Below are positions 20,180-34,105 of a DNA stretch of 64,000 nt, piece by piece. Numbering within the stretch: position 1 is the first letter of the stretch; every line of letters begins with the position of its first letter. This DNA comes from Caprella mutica. Taxonomy: Eukaryota; Arthropoda; Malacostraca; Amphipoda; Caprellidae. The position numbers and the translations under genes are program-made. The DNA lies in contig CANNZV010001477.1 of the NCBI GenBank assembly GCA_947561585.1, positions 62,001-126,000 on the forward strand, given 5' to 3'. The notes under the pieces are model-generated. The model ran no database searches, was not told the origin of the DNA, and saw only the letters and a program-made list of their open reading frames with translations.

Positions 20180-21898
20180 TAGTTTCAACGTGAAAACACA
20201 AATAATTTTAAAATATCCTTTTAATAAATACGTAAAATGAGACCTACTCATGTGTTTAACCGGTCTTTTAAGAAAAATATTGCTTAGTGATCCTGCAAAA
20301 TACACCATTTGAATGGGGACATCTATGTCCTTTTAGGACATAGATTTAACATATATGGTAAGTCTACAGTGCAACATTAATCTTTTTAGTAAAATGTGAT
20401 AGCTACTGTTCGATGTTACTGTTAACTAGAATCAAGTGATTAGGTAGTTATGATCTGTTAGTCTATAAGTTACCTTTTATTAAATTGTCTAAGCAATTCC
20501 TACTATTTATTAATTTTATAATCTATGTAAGAATGAAATGATCAGTTAATTGATAATAGATTGTAACGCTAACTCTAATACCTTTGGTTGAAAAATATTA
20601 AACTTTTTGAATGAACGCTAAAACTGTTTTATTTGTGCTCTTCTACTGCGAGGTCCATTTACTATCAGCTCTTCATTTTCCTCTTAGATTTTGTGTTAGG
20701 TAGACTCGTAGGCTTCATTTACTATCACCTCTTCATTTCTCTCTTCCGTCCATGAGTAAATCTGTTCGGCGCTATTTGTACAATCTCAAGAATGCTCTGC
20801 GCGTTTTTAAATCCCCTTATCCCCCTAAGGCAGAATGTGAGTTAAATACCTATATGTTATTTTTTATGAAATAAAATACTAATATGTGTATCAGGAGGGG
20901 GGGGGGGCTTTTTGCTTTTCGAACCACCCCCTCCCTGAAGGTCATTAAACAATTTTAAAGTGTGCAGTACAACAAACTAGTGGATAAAAAAGCTACATAA
21001 TAGCCATTTACTTTGAAAATTTAAAAATAATCTTCATTAATATGAAGGTTAAATTCATACAGTTAGTCATTTTTTGCAGGGTACGGAACATAAAACGGGT
21101 ATAGTACCTAGTAGACGACGCAAAAATATGACGTCACCACAACAACACATTCCTTGTTTGTGACCGAGCGGCTCATAATTCCTCGTATTTGCATGTTAAT
21201 ATCGAGAAGTTTAAATTCATTTTATTAGGGTTTCTTGCAAAAGAAAAGTTAAAATGGCGATTGAACCTTAAATTTGAATATATAGATATAATTCAGGTGT
21301 GTTTTTATTGTTCATTTCTTTAACTTATCTATAAAAAATAGGGTCTTGAAAATATGCTACCTAGGAGCCTAAACTAGTGCTAGTTAACTGCTAAATTGTT
21401 GTTCCTATGAATAACAAATAAGGAAAAACATAATGGAAATACAATTTAATCAATGCTTAGTTAGTAATTGATAAGAAAAAATTAAATTTAGAAATGACTA
21501 AGTTTAAGTAGGTTTTTCCATTTTCAAAGTGTGGTCTGATTCGCCATTTCCAGTCACTCGGTGGTCACGTCAAACTATAGATTCGATCAGCTGATTACCA
21601 TACCCTATGTTACTGTATCCTGGGTCTGACTGAATTTTTATTCCCTCTTAAACCTATTGGTTAAACGCTACATTTTTATAATATCACAGAATTTATTTTT
21701 GATAGAAAGTTGAAGGCTTTCTCATGCGTTCTCAATTTGTATATTTTGATATCATTTTGAAAAAAAAAGTGAAAATGAAACCTAGATTTTATACTCCTAG
21801 GTTCTTTTTTTTTATTGTTTGACTGAAAAATCTTTTAGTAGGTACATAGAGCTCGAAGTTAATTGTTAAAATATTCATATGAAGTTTAAAATAAGTTC
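20180..21898. other. intergenic with transposon fragments
   Basis: 20285-20339 is a piggyBac-like end (GGGGACATCTATGTCC, TTAA). 20640-20760 matches the retrotransposon-tail-like family (GTTAGGTAGACTCGTAGGCT). 20892-20938 is a short inverted repeat with a run of 13 G. No exon recognised. Confidence 0.5.
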
Positions 21899-22098
21899 AT
21901 TGGCGTATTCCTTCGCCGCCGCTTATAAATGACCTTGACCTTTAACCTGTTCCCAAAAAGGTTCTGGACATTGACCATTTGTAGCACCAAATTTCAGGCA
22001 ATTTGGTTGAATACTTTTTGAGTTATGCGAATAAAGATGACAAATAAATAATTGCCGCCAAAAATATAACCGTACGCAATCTGCGAAGGTAATAATGA
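21899..22098 (+). mobile_element. SINE-like copy 1 (gaccttgacc core)
   Basis: Contains CCTTCGCCGCCGCTTATAAA, TGACCTTGACCTTT, then CAATTTGGTTGAATACTTTT, GAGTTATGCGAATAA and a tail near CGCAATCTGCGAAGG. It lacks the tRNA-like 5' end seen in copies 3 and 4. Confidence 0.7.
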
Positions 22099-22435
22099 TT
22101 CGCAGTCTATATTCTGATAATTATGGCCCAGTCATTGCAATTCCTTGTTCTCTATGGAATGTCTTGGAATATCGCAAATTGGTGGTCTCATCTGGGAATT
22201 AGCTCCTATTTTCTTACATCGAAAATTAAGAAGAAGAATTCTTTGTTCTCGCAACGGGAAATGATTTCTTTCTCCATTATTCTCTAATATTTGAATTATT
22301 CTCTAATATATGAATGGTGAATAAAATATTTGATGTTAGGATTTAAACTCTAATTGATCTGATTATTTGCCAGGTATTATTTGAAAAATAATCTTAGAAG
22401 ACTACCTATTTGAAAAAAAAAAATTCTGATCAACT

Positions 22436-22632
22436 TTAGGTAAACGGTTGCGAGTTATCGAACGGTTCACATTTTCGATCAAAAATTCATAAAAGAAACC
22501 GTGTATATAATAATTATAAATTATAATTCAACTAGTTTTTTAATTGGTATCCAAGAACTAATATAAAATTTAAATACCTAATTAAATGATCGAAAATGTG
22601 GAACCGTCCTATAACTCATGAAGTTACCCTAA
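22436..22632. mobile_element. hairpin MITE family D
   Basis: Inverted arms GAGTTATCGAACGGTTCACA and TGTGGAACCGTCCTATAACT. A half-decayed TTGGTATCCAAG remains at the core. Confidence 0.8.
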
Positions 22633-23576
22633 CCAACATTTTAACAGGTAAGAAATTGTGTTCACCAAATAATTTTTATAAGAATTTCTTTATAACAGTC
22701 ATTTGAAACACATTAAGTTTCTGTAACAGTTTATAATGGTCCATTAAAAGCTCTAGGTAATTATTTATAAATAAAAGTTATCCGAGCCTATTTACTTTAA
22801 TAGCAAGAAATCCTTTATGAGATTTAGGTCCCTAAGAGCCCCGTGACGTCAGAGTTCAAAGTTTGGAGATATTAAGTATTATGGCCGATGATCATAGGGA
22901 GAACTGTGGTGATAAGCAGCAGATGGTGACTGGAGACTTATTAGATTCTAATAATAGATAGTAACTTATTAGATAATAGCAGTCAAAGGCGCAAACTTTG
23001 GATGAGGCAATCGCTGGAAGTTTGGGCTGTTGTGAAGTGGCGGCAGTTACCAGTACCTAGTTTTTCTGTAGCTAGGTACCTAATTTGCATTGTCTAGTTT
23101 TTCAGTGCCTAGTTTATCAGTGGATACCTAGTTCTTAGTGCCTATTTTCTAAGAACCTAGTTTTCTCGTTCAAATTTTCTGTGGCCGGTAAATTCCCCCG
23201 TGGAAATTTCCCCCGCGGAAAATTTCATCAGGAAGATTCACCGGCGTTAAACTCAACTTGCCGAAAATTCCATCATGGAAGATTCCACCATTTTGAAAAT
23301 ATATTCGGTATATATAATTGAAGTAGATATATTTTTTTATCTTAGATTCAGTTACATGATGCTTTGAAATGCATACTCTAAGTGATTTATAATAAATGAG
23401 CAAATCTTTCTTTGAATTTTAAACCATTAATTAATCTTCTCTATTAAATATTCAACTTGCTAATCGTGGCTGAAGAGGGCTCTGTTACGACAACACTACA
23501 AAATATAGCTTCTAATACAATGATTTAAATGAAATATGGTTAAAATTATGGCGATGGATGATACATACTAAAAATA

Positions 23577-23790
23577 GTAGGGGAGAACCGGGAGCATTTG
23601 GACACTTTTTGGGAAAAATGAATAATTCGTAAACTAATTCAAATTTTACTATATAAAGATTTTCGTATGTATATAAATCATTTTACTTCAATTTTTTATT
23701 AAGACTGTTTTACAGTTTAAACCTTCATTCGAAAGTTATAAGACAAAATGTAAGATAGATTCAAGTGTCCGAATGCTCCTTCCTAGAGGG
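23577..23790. mobile_element. inverted-repeat element, GGAGCATTTGGACACTT termini
   Basis: TAGGGGAGAACCGGGAGCAT with TTGGACACTT at the left is mirrored by AAGTGTCCGAATGCTCCTTC at the right. Single copy here; only a partial match near 26915. Confidence 0.6.
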
Positions 23791-24439
23791 AGACTTGAAC
23801 AAGCCTTCAAGCCTAATATTCGCTTGTACTCATTATAAATTAACTTCGATCGATGTTTGTGAAATATTTAGAATTTGCAACCTAACATTTATGATTATTA
23901 AACTGGTATTATACCTATAATTCTCTGACAATTTCAATCGATCGAATTGGATTGCATATTAATTAATAATACTTTTTACATATATGATGTATATGAAAAT
24001 TGTAAGAATGAAGGCGTTAATGACATAGAGAATAAAAATCTAAATGTAATGAGTATTGAACATGCATATAAGTGTATTTAACATTCACTTGATTTATAAT
24101 ATATAACTAATATAAGATATATATTATAAATCTTATAAATATATAAGATCCTGTGTAGATATTTCAATACGTAACTTAACATGTTTTTAAAATGTAGGTT
24201 ACTTAGCAAATAAGTTTAAAATGGTAATTATAATTTCTTTGTGTGTACTGAAGTTTGGTTTACTGTGTGTTTAATAAAGTACAGTGAGTTTAATATAGTT
24301 ATTACTGTAACAAATTAATGTCCCCTTAACGAAAAGTTAACGCGTTTTTTTATAAATTTAAATGTTCTTAGAATGTGTTTACAACTAAATAATAATTCAG
24401 AAAAGACCAAAAATACATAAATGACACTCAGTAAGTGAC

Positions 24440-24513
24440 TGGCAGTTTTCCGCTTGGCAGTTTTCCGCCCGACAGTTTTCCGCTTCGGCAGTTTTCCGCC
24501 TGGCAGTTTTCCG
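24440..24513. repeat. short tandem repeat GGCAGTTTTCCGC
   Basis: Five imperfect units of about 16 bp. A similar 'AATTTCCCCCGCGGAAAATT' style patch lies at 23180-23280, probably the end of an unknown element. Confidence 0.7.
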
Positions 24514-24775
24514 GACACCGAAAAAATGGGGTTGCGAAGAAAGTTTTTATTTTGAGCGAGTGAAAAAATTGGCTAAAGTATTTTTGTAGCCATTTCAGAG
24601 ACGAAGAAAGTTTAATTTGATAGGAAATAATGGTAAGAACTATATTTAAAGATGTGGAGGTAAAAGAAAGGGAAAGTGTTCTAAAAAGACTCTGAATTAT
24701 GGAAGAAGTGCCATGGAATTTCGAATATCTTTCGAATATCTTTTACAAACTCATGCGAACGAACGCTCATATATG

Positions 24776-24950
24776 TAAGGTTGTCACAATATTCGTTTAA
24801 AATCATAGATCTTAAGAATATCATAGACAAAATGAAATGGGATCGAATACTATATATCGCTGGTTTAGAACGATTAAATAGTCTTTAATACAATCCGTCT
24901 ATAATATTTTCAGGATCTATAATTTTAAAAACATATTGTCACAACCCTAG
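24776..24950. mobile_element. hairpin MITE family C, copy 2
   Basis: Ends TAAGGTTGTCACAAT and ATTGTCACAACCCTA; interior shared with the intron 6 copy in the same orientation. Confidence 0.85.
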
Positions 24951-27100
24951 ACTCATATGTATTAAAAAGATTGTTCGAGATCATTTTATGCAGGTTTTTA
25001 TACAGGTATCGATGAAGCTCTTATCATGAAAAATAGGTAATTTAGTAAGGTAAATTTCGAATTTATGGATTGGCCATCGCAAATAGTCTTGACTTAATTT
25101 CCATAGAATTTTTTTTTGAATGATCTTAGAGCCAAGAAATTCCACTAAAAGGATTCATCGATTAAATTTCAGGATGAATGGTCTTAAATCAATTAAATAT
25201 TAATTTTTAGAAGACGTAGGTTTATCAACTAAGCATATTTGAAAAAAAAAATTGGTCCAAAAAATGTAGTTTTAATTATTGTAAAGCAAGTTTAAAACTA
25301 TAATCCTATATTTGGAACAAAATAGTGATGAATGTTTTCAAAAATAGTATACAGAACCGACATCTTGGTAGTTAATGTCTTAATAAAAAAGAAAACAACA
25401 AAATTGTCATGCGTAAAACTCCAATCTCGTTGGCGAAAAACCTCACGTAATAAAAAAATAGGCGACGACACCATATTCCGTCCTCTTACATATTTCTCGT
25501 TTTAACAGGCTACGTAGAGAGCTAAAACCATAATTCCGTAAAATCCGTATGAAATCCTTACGCAATGAGTTATTAGAGAAAGTATCAACAATATATATCA
25601 ATAAATTTATGTACTTAAAAAAACATGTTAGCGCTGCTCGTATATGATACCCTAGGCTAAGTTACGTTGAATGTTTTTATGAATTTCTATCTTATTTGTA
25701 CGGTAGTTCATCTGTATTCAATTTATTACATTATATACTACATACCCTCTCAGGCTTTTGTATTTTCTTTCTTTCGTTCCTTTTCCCTCAATTCAATTGG
25801 CAAATCAAGCGCCAGAAGAGAAATTGAAAGTTCTCCGAGAGTGTTGAGAGCAGTGGTGGTGAGAGGACGTGCGTCGCTCTGATATCCTCTTCTCTAACCT
25901 GCCCACGTGCCTGAGTGTCTGTTACCTAATATTCTGAAACTTTAGTCAATAACTTGCTGCGGTGTAGATTATCATAGGGATTCATTTAATAATAAATTAA
26001 AGCTACTTATAGTAAGGGTAGCTTTGTGGAATTAATTATTTATTCACTCCAGTGTAGAATGTTTAATATTTTAGACACTGTAGCTACATTAGGTTTATAT
26101 CTAGAAATCTAGGTACCTAGCTATTCAAAAATTCTTAACTAGTTTGTCGCCTAAATATTTCCTATTTTTCTTTATATGGTGTTTGGTGAAATATATTGCG
26201 TTCATTTAGATTTATAAAATATAAGTAAGCTAGGTTAGTTTGCTAAAAAGCATACATAAATATATCATATATATATTTATTTTCTAATTAAATACTAATT
26301 TTACTACCTAGGTATATTTATTTATAACTTCTTGTAAAACTTAAATTTTTCGGATAATTTTCTTAAATTTATTCGGTGATACCTATTTGCGGAAATAACT
26401 TTCAAGGTTACAAATTGAAATTGAAGTTTATAAAGATTTCCAGTACTTTTTTAAATTTTCTACCAACTTCATTTAGGTACAAGTCTAAGAAGTGCGCAGT
26501 GGTTAAATATTACTCAGCTTTATTTATAAACAAAAGTTCTTTCCATTTCTGTTTATATAAGAAAGAAAAACTAGGTTTTATTTTTTTATCGTAAACTCGG
26601 GAGGATGGTAGAAAAGTTTGCGCGATAAAGTCATTTCGGGTTGGCCTTATTTTTACTGTCATAAATAAAAGACAGAAACCAAGGAGATGAAGAATTTCCC
26701 TTACGACAAACTAACCAATCTCCCTTCAGCTCAAATTTGCCGAAAGACTTCAGGAGTTGTAGCTACTAAAAACAATGTAGGTATTTCGGTTAATTGTAAA
26801 ACTGATCAGAACTTTATTGGTACCTATATAAAAGATATTCATTTTGAAAATTCTTACTTGGCCTAGTTATGAACCAATCTGACTTTTTATTTCAAGTAAA
26901 GTAAACCAAATTAAGTGTCCGAGTACTGTGAGTGTCCACTAACTACAATGATTTATCGTTCTATAGTAGAAACAATGTGTCAAAACATCAGAATTTCCTT
27001 CTACTTTTTGCAATGGGAATAATAGATCGATCAAACCTGTGAAGATTAATGATATAACGATACTTCATCAAACTGATACTCTGCCCCTTCTCAAAATAGG
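24951..27100. other. intergenic, AT-rich
   Basis: A GC-richer patch at 25790-25920 is open from 25667 to 25882 but matches no family I know and has no convincing splice signals. No repeat array. Partial 'AAGTGTCCGAGTA' match at 26915. Confidence 0.5.
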
Positions 27101-30100
27101 CCTTAGACCTACTCTAACGTCTACTCATCACCTTTGAACTACTCTAACGTCTATTCATCACCTTTGAACTACTCTAACGTCTATTCATCACCTATGAACT
27201 ACTCTAACGTCTATTCATCACCTTTGAACTACTCTAACGTCTATTAATCATCTTTGAACTACTCTAACGTCTACTCATCACCTTTGAACTACTCTAACGT
27301 CTACTCATCACCTTTGAACTACTCTAACGTCTATTCATCACCTTTGTACTACTCTAACGTCTATTCATCACCTTTGAACTACTCTAACGTCTACTCATCA
27401 CCTTTGAACTACTCTAACGTCTATTCATCACCTTTGAACTACTCTAACGTCTATTAATCACCTTAGAACTATTCTAACGTCTATTCATCACCTTTGAACT
27501 ACTCTAACGTCTATTAATCATCTTTGAACTACTCTAACGTCTACTCATCACCTTTGAACTACTCTAACGTCTATTCATCACCTTTGAACTACTCTAACGT
27601 CTATTCATCACCTTTGAACTACTCTAACGACTACTCATCACCTTAGACCTACTCTAACGTCTATTAATCACCTTAGAACTATTCTAACGTCTATTCATCA
27701 CCTTTGAACTAGTCTAACGTCTATTAATCACCTTAGAACTATTCTAACGTCTATTCATCACCTTTGAAGTACTCTAACGTCTATTAATCACCTTAGAACT
27801 ATTCTAACGTCTATTCATCACCTTTGAACTACTCTAACGTCTATTAATCACCTTAGACCTACTCTAACGTCTACTCATCACCTTTGAACTACTCTAACGT
27901 CTATTAATCACCTTAGAACTATTCTAACGTCTATTCATCACCTTTGAACTAGTCTAACGTCTATTAATCACCTTAGAACTATTCTAACGTCTATTCATCA
28001 CCTTTGAACTACTCTAACGTCTATTAATCACCTTAGACCTACTCTAACGTCTACTCATCACCTTTGAACTACTCTAACGTCTATTAATCACCTTAGAACT
28101 ATTCTAACGTCTATTCATCACCTTTGAACTACTCTAACGTCTACTCATCACCTTAGAACTATTCTAACGTCTATTCATCACCTTTGAACTACTCTAACGT
28201 CTATTAATCACCTTAGAACTATTCTAACGTCTATTCATCACCTTTGAACTAGTCTAACGTCTATTAATCACCTTAGAACTATTCTAACGTCTATTCATCA
28301 CCTTTGAACTACTCTAACGTCTATTAATCACCTTAGAACTATTCTAACGTCTATTCATCACCTTTGAACTACTCTAACGTCTATTAATCACCTTAGAACT
28401 ATTCTAACGTCTATTCATCACCTTTGAACTACTCTAACGTCTATCCATCACCTTTAAACTACTCTAACGACTACTCATCACCTTAGACCTACTCTAACGT
28501 CTACTCATCACCTTTGAACTACTCTAACGTCTACTCATCACCTTTGAACTACTCTAACGTCTATTAATCACCTTAGAACTATTCTAACGTCTATTCATCA
28601 CCTTTGAACTACTCTAACGTCTACTCATCACCTTAGAACTATTCTAACGTCTATTCATCACCTTTGAACTACTCTAACGTCTATTAATCACCTTAGAACT
28701 ATTCTAACGTCTATTCATCACCTTTGAACTAGTCTAACGTCTATTAATCACCTTAGAACTATTCTAACGTCTATTCATCACCTTTGAACTACTCTAACGT
28801 CTATTAATCACCTTAGAACTATTCTAACGTCTATTCATCACCTTTGAACTACTCTAACGTCTATTAATCACCTTAGAACTATTCTAACGTCTATTCATCA
28901 CCTTTGAACTACTCTAACGTCTATCCATCACCTTTAAACTACTCTAACGACTACTCATCACCTTAGACCTACTCTAACGTCTACTCATCACCTTTGAACT
29001 ACTCTAACGTCTACTCATCACCTTTGAACTACTCTAACGTCTACTCATCACCTTTGAACTACTCTAACGTCTATTAATCACCTTAGAACTATTCTAACGT
29101 CTATTCATCACCTTTGAACTACTCTAACGTCTATTAATCACCTTAGACCTACTCTAACGTCTATTAATCACCTTAGAACTATTCTAACGTCTATTCATCA
29201 CCTTTGAACTACTCTAACGTCTATTAATCACCTTAGAACTATTCTAACGTCTATTCATCACCTTTGAACTAGTCTAACGTCTATTAATCACCTTAGAACT
29301 ATTCTAACGTCTATTCATCACCTTTGAACTACTCTAACGTCTATTAATCACCTTAGAACTATTCTAACGTCTATTCATCACCTTTGAACTACTCTAACGT
29401 CTATTAATCACCTTAGAACTATTCTAACGTCTATTCATCACCTTTGAACTACTCTAACGTCTATCCATCACCTTTAAACTATTCTAACGACTACTCATCA
29501 CCTTAGACCTACTCTAACGTCTACTCATCACCTTTGAACTACTCTAACGTCTACTCATCACCTTTGAACTACTCTAACGTCTACTCATCACCTTTGAACT
29601 ACTCTAACGTCTATTAATCACCTTAGAACTATTCTAACGTCTATTCATCACCTTTGAACTACTCTAACGTCTATTAATCACCTTAGACCTACTCTAACGT
29701 CTATTAATCACCTTAGAACTATTCTAACGTCTATTCATCACCTTTGAACTACTCTAACGTCTATTAATCACCTTAGAACTATTCTAACGTCTATTCATCA
29801 CCTTTGAACTAGTCTAACGTCTAATAATCACCTTAGAACTATTCTAACGTCTATTCATCACCTTTGAACTACTCTAACGTCTATTAATCACCTTAGAACT
29901 ATTCTAACGTCTATACATCACCTTTGAACTACTCTAACGTCTATTAATCACCTTGGAACTATTCTAACGTCTATTCATCACCTTTGAACTACTCTAACGT
30001 CTATTAATCACCTTAGAACTATTCTAACGTCTATTCATCACCTTTGAACTACTCTAACGTCTATTCATCACCTTTGAACTACTCTAACGTCTATCCATCA

Positions 30101-30694
30101 CCTTTGAACTACTCTAACGACTACTCATCACCTTAGACCTACTCTAACGTCTACTCATCACCTTTGAACTACTCTAACGTCTACTCATCACCTTTGAACT
30201 ACTCTAACGTCTACTCATCACCTTTGAACTACTCTAACGTCTACTCATCACCTTTGAACTACTCTAACGTCTATTAATCACCTTAGAACTATTCTAACGT
30301 CTATTCATCACCTTTGAACTACTCTAACGTCTATTAATCACCTTAGAACTATTCTAACGTCTATTAATCACCTTAGAACTATTCTAACGTCTATTCATCA
30401 CCTTTGAACTACTCTAACGTCTACTCATCACCTTTGAACTACTCTAACGTCTACTCATCACCTTTGAACTACTCTAACGTCTACTCATCACCTTTGAACT
30501 ACTCTAACGTCTATTCATCACATTTGAACTATTCTAACGTCTATTCATCACCTTTGAACTACTCTAACGTCTATTCATCACATTTGAACTACTCTAACGT
30601 CTATTCATCACCTTTGAACTAACGTCTATTAATCATCTTTGAACTAACGTCTATTAATCATCTTTGAACTAACGTCTATTCATCATCTTTGAAC
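27101..30694. repeat. 30-bp minisatellite with higher-order structure
   Basis: About 120 units in two main types: CCTTTGAACTACTCTAACGT then CTATTCATCA, and CCTTAGAACTATTCTAACGT then CTATTAATCA. They often alternate as 60-bp dimers. A rare marker (CTATCCATCACCTTTAAACT, then CTAACGACTACTC) recurs at 28441, 28921, 29461 and (variant) 30091, marking longer periods of 480, 540 and 630 bp. The last units are shortened. The second type carries stops, so the array is non-coding despite short open stretches. Confidence 0.96.
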
Positions 30695-31086
30695 TATAAC
30701 GCTTATAACGCACCTTTTTTCAGAATAACCAAATGAATAATGATCGACTTACGTCTTTCTGTGTTATTTTCAAACTACCTGACCGTTCATCTCTCCAATT
30801 CGTTTAACAGTTTCTGAGTATTTGGCAGTTATGCATATTCTAATACTGCTAACTTAGTGTCTCAAGTTAGTCTATGATTTCCTCACATTGATTGACTGAT
30901 TCCATTGAGCCAATTTGTATAATACAGCTGAGGAATACGCCTGGGAACTGTGAGTATAGCTACTGCTTTGTCTTCAATTATTTAAATAGATAGGTACTGC
31001 CTGAATGCGCAGTAGCTGATATGACACAGTATAGTCTAATGTGTATGTACTCTATAACTGAAAATAGTTTTTAGAACCATAATCAT
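30695..31086. other. intergenic
   Basis: Unique AT-rich sequence; nothing recognised. Confidence 0.5.
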
Positions 31087-31269
31087 AATTGGCGGGTAGA
31101 GAGGTAAAGATGGGTAACTAGAAGTGTCGCTCTCCACGAAATGAAGCTTTTCCTCTACGGTAAAGTTAGGTTTGTTCTTACCCAACTATACCGCTCACAT
31201 AAAATCAGTATTCTATTGCGGTAAAGTTGGGTATGTAGTTACCCGACTTTACCTCTCAACCCTCCAATT
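31087..31269. mobile_element. inverted-repeat MITE, AATTGG ends
   Basis: Left AATTGGCGGGTAGAGAGGTA and right complement AATTGGAGGGTTGAGAGGTA. GGTAAAGTTGGGTA-type motifs repeat inside. Confidence 0.75.
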
Positions 31270-31584
31270 GTAGTTTTTAATTAATAACATTTTATTTTAA
31301 ACTTGTGTATGAATTAACAAATTATGAAATTATTATTTTGTGGTGAAATGTTATGATCATTTATTTCTTTTACACATTGCTATTATTGTAATAAAAGTTT
31401 TATATTAGTGTATACTTACCTATATCGAATAATTGTGTTTGCACCGAATTCTTGTATTTTGATTGTGAGTTTATTTATTTCATTTAAACTATGTTAATAG
31501 TTTTTATATGCTAAATGACCTCTTTGATTGACTATAGGTTTATTTTCTTAAAATAAGTGATTTAATAATTTTTGATTAGGTAAT

Positions 31585-31855
31585 CTTCACTTACTATCAC
31601 CTCTTCATTTTCCTCTTCAATCCCTAAGTGCAACCACTGGTGCTGGTTCTCCTTTTCTTCGCATTCTTTGGTGATTGATTTCAATGAGTAGCTTTTCTGT
31701 ATCCAGGAGCATCGTTACCGACTGGTAGTTGGTGAATTTTTTCATGTAACCACTTTCCTTTCTGACTGCTTCTTCCAGTCCCTTGTACTTAATTTTCTTT
31801 TATGTCAGCGACATGGCCTTTGGTTCCGAAGCAGACGTTAAACCCCTACAAAAAT
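31585..31855. mobile_element. retrotransposon-tail-like repeat, copy
   Basis: Contains TTACTATCACCTCTTCATTT, GAGTAGCTTTTCTGT, CCTTTCTGACTGCTTCTTCC and ends TTTGGTTCCGAAGCAGACGT TAAACCCCTAC. The same blocks occur at 62570-63020 and 47195-47500, a short tail at 42420-42455 and an inverted piece at 32985-33075. The constant end looks like a non-LTR retrotransposon 3' end. Confidence 0.55.
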
Positions 31856-32404
31856 TTATTTGAGACTATGTGACGAGTATAATTTCCTTATAGTCTCTAT
31901 AAGGAAAGTTTCTATGTTATATTACTCATCTAATTTAAAATATTTTAAAACAAAATTTAATGCTACCTGAATTCATTGATAATATTTGTAAACTTTTTAT
32001 TCTTCAACCGAAAATCTTGCATCCAAACTTTAGTATTTTACACAGTTGGAAATATGGCAGTTTTGAAAACAAATAGGTTTATAATTCAATATGGGATATA
32101 CGCATTGATTCACAGAACCTGTTATATACCATTCAAATTACACTTGGGTGCAAAATAGCTACGTTACCTATCTATCAAGTTGAGTCATCCGTAAACCACA
32201 GTTATATTACTTATATAAACAAGGTAAAGCTACCAGCATTCCACCAGATTTAGATCTAATCGCCAGGAAATTGTACCGTTGTGAAAAAAGGTGACGCGTC
32301 AGGTAAAAAAATAATTGGTCGAACTAAATCATTAAACTCGTCAATTTTTTTTTAAATTCAAGGCCAAAAAGTTGAATAATAAGTAGTATTAAGTACAACC
32401 AGAA

Positions 32405-32665
32405 CGGGCAATCTTAGAGCGAATACCTTCATCGCAGCTTCATTCGATTTTGATCTTTTCGTGACCTTGACCTTTGACCGGATCGCTCCCAAATATTAAC
32501 CAAACGGTTCCTGGAGGATATTGACCAATCGTTCCACCAAATTTCAGACAATTTGGTTGAATACTTTTTGAGTTATGCGATTAACAAGATGATGTATACC
32601 TATGCAAATAATTATAAATAAATAATGTCGGTCAAAACATAACATTCCGCAATTTTTCGGAAGCA
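32405..32665 (+). mobile_element. SINE-like copy 2
   Basis: GACCTTGACCTTTGACCGGA, GATCGCTCCC, then CAATTTGGTTGAATACTTTT, GAGTTATGCGATTAACAAGA and a tail near CCGCAATTTTTCGGAAG. The 5' part (TTAGAGCGAATACCTTC) is a worn tRNA-like head. Confidence 0.7.
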
Positions 32666-32984
32666 TAAATCATTTCTCTATTTTCCCGTTGAATGAATAC
32701 CATAAATTCACTTTTGTTCAGCCCCGTAATGAATATCATAACTCATTTCTCTCTCTCTACACACATACGGCACTCGTAAAATTTAGAAACATCGTAAAAT
32801 GAGATGTAACGGATACCATAAAATAGGCTCCACATCATTTCAATGACCAAACAGAACTGATGCCACATTCACAAAAATGGCTCTGATTGATTATTATTAT
32901 TATGGGGCAGAGACCCAATGGCAAACTATCAAATAGAGATTATTTTTATTATTATAGGGCCTCTAGTAATGGACGAGGACAGAG

Positions 32985-33075
32985 ATAATGTATTTAGTAG
33001 AGAGGTTAACGTCTGCTTAGGAACCAAAGGCCATATCAAAAGTAAGTGCAAGGGACTTTGAAGAAACAGACTGGC
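32985..33075. mobile_element. retrotransposon-tail-like repeat, inverted fragment
   Basis: GTTAACGTCTGCTTAGGAAC CAAAGGCCAT is the complement of the constant tail of the 31585-31855 family. A GATTATTATTATTATGG stretch nearby (32887-32903) could be its simple-sequence tail. Confidence 0.5.
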
Positions 33076-33138
33076 AGGGAATTGGTTCCATGGGGATGAT
33101 TGTATTGAAAATAACAGGTTGTTTAGAATTGTTTTAAA

Positions 33139-33240
33139 TAGGACTGTGCCGATACTATCGGTATTAGGATTCAGGAATCTGTTATTTTTGAGTATCGGTG
33201 TATCGGTTTCGGTAATAATTGTAGTATCGGTACAGTCCTA
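33139..33240. mobile_element. small MITE, TAGGACTGT ends
   Basis: 102 bp with ends TAGGACTGTGCCGATACTAT and complement TAGGACTGTACCGATACTAC; 'TATCGGT' is repeated inside. Confidence 0.75.
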
Positions 33241-33675
33241 GTTTTAAAAACGATCAATCGTATTGAAAAGACAATAGAACTGTAAAAGATGAGGGCTGGT
33301 GATGCGTCTTTCTTTCGAATGGCTTCTTTTTTTATAGGGTCAATGGCGCAATACTCCGCCACACACTGAAATGAAAGACGCAGCGCCACTCTGATAACTA
33401 GATCGATTGCGTCACCTCAGTCACATGACGCAACGTCAACTCCATCACCAAAATTGTTCATTATTTAGTGAAATGCTTATTAATACGATTAGTTGTTTGC
33501 ATATATCGATACGATGGATAAGCTAGTATAGATATTCGATAGACGAATAATGCAAATTAGAGTTTTCATCAAGAGTATTAAATTGTAGAGTAAGCGCTGA
33601 GATGTACCATTCCACCTGAGTAACGACATTTAATTAACTAATATGGAGTCAGGTGATATAAACGGCAATGCATGG

Positions 33676-33903
33676 TAATAGAGTAAATAGGATGATAGTA
33701 ATTCTATAAATAGGGTGATAGTAATTCTATAAATAGGGTGATAGTAATTCTATAAATAGGGTGATAGTAATTCTATAAATAGGGTGATAGTAATTCTATA
33801 AATAGGGTGATAGTAATTCTATAAATAGGGTGATAGTAATTCTATAAATAGGGTGATAGTAATTCTATAAATAGGGTGATAGTAATTCTATAAATAGGGT
33901 GAT
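33676..33903. repeat. 23-bp minisatellite (GGGTGATAGTAATTCTATAA...)
   Basis: About ten near-identical 23-bp units. Very low divergence suggests recent expansion. Confidence 0.95.
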
Positions 33904-33938
33904 TTAAAATTTTCTTTATGGCTTATTCATAACGAATA

Positions 33939-34105
33939 TTAGGGTAACCTACGAATTATCGGTCGGTTTCACATCTTCCGTTACATTCGAAAAATCAATA
34001 TAATAATCATTATTTTATTGTTATCTTAATTGGTATCCATGATACCTGCATGTATCATGGATACCAATTAAAATGATGCAAATAATGAAGTAAATAGTTT
34101 AGCAC
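33939..34105. mobile_element. hairpin MITE family D, right end worn
   Basis: Left end TAGGGTAACCTACGAATTAT, then CGGTCGGTTTCAC. The intact core palindrome is ATTGGTATCCATGATACCTG and complement. The right arm is not recognisable. Confidence 0.65.

Noticed and set aside
27101..30694. CRISPR-like regular array
   Set aside because: Units are directly adjacent with no unique spacers, there are no cas-like genes, and the DNA is clearly eukaryotic.
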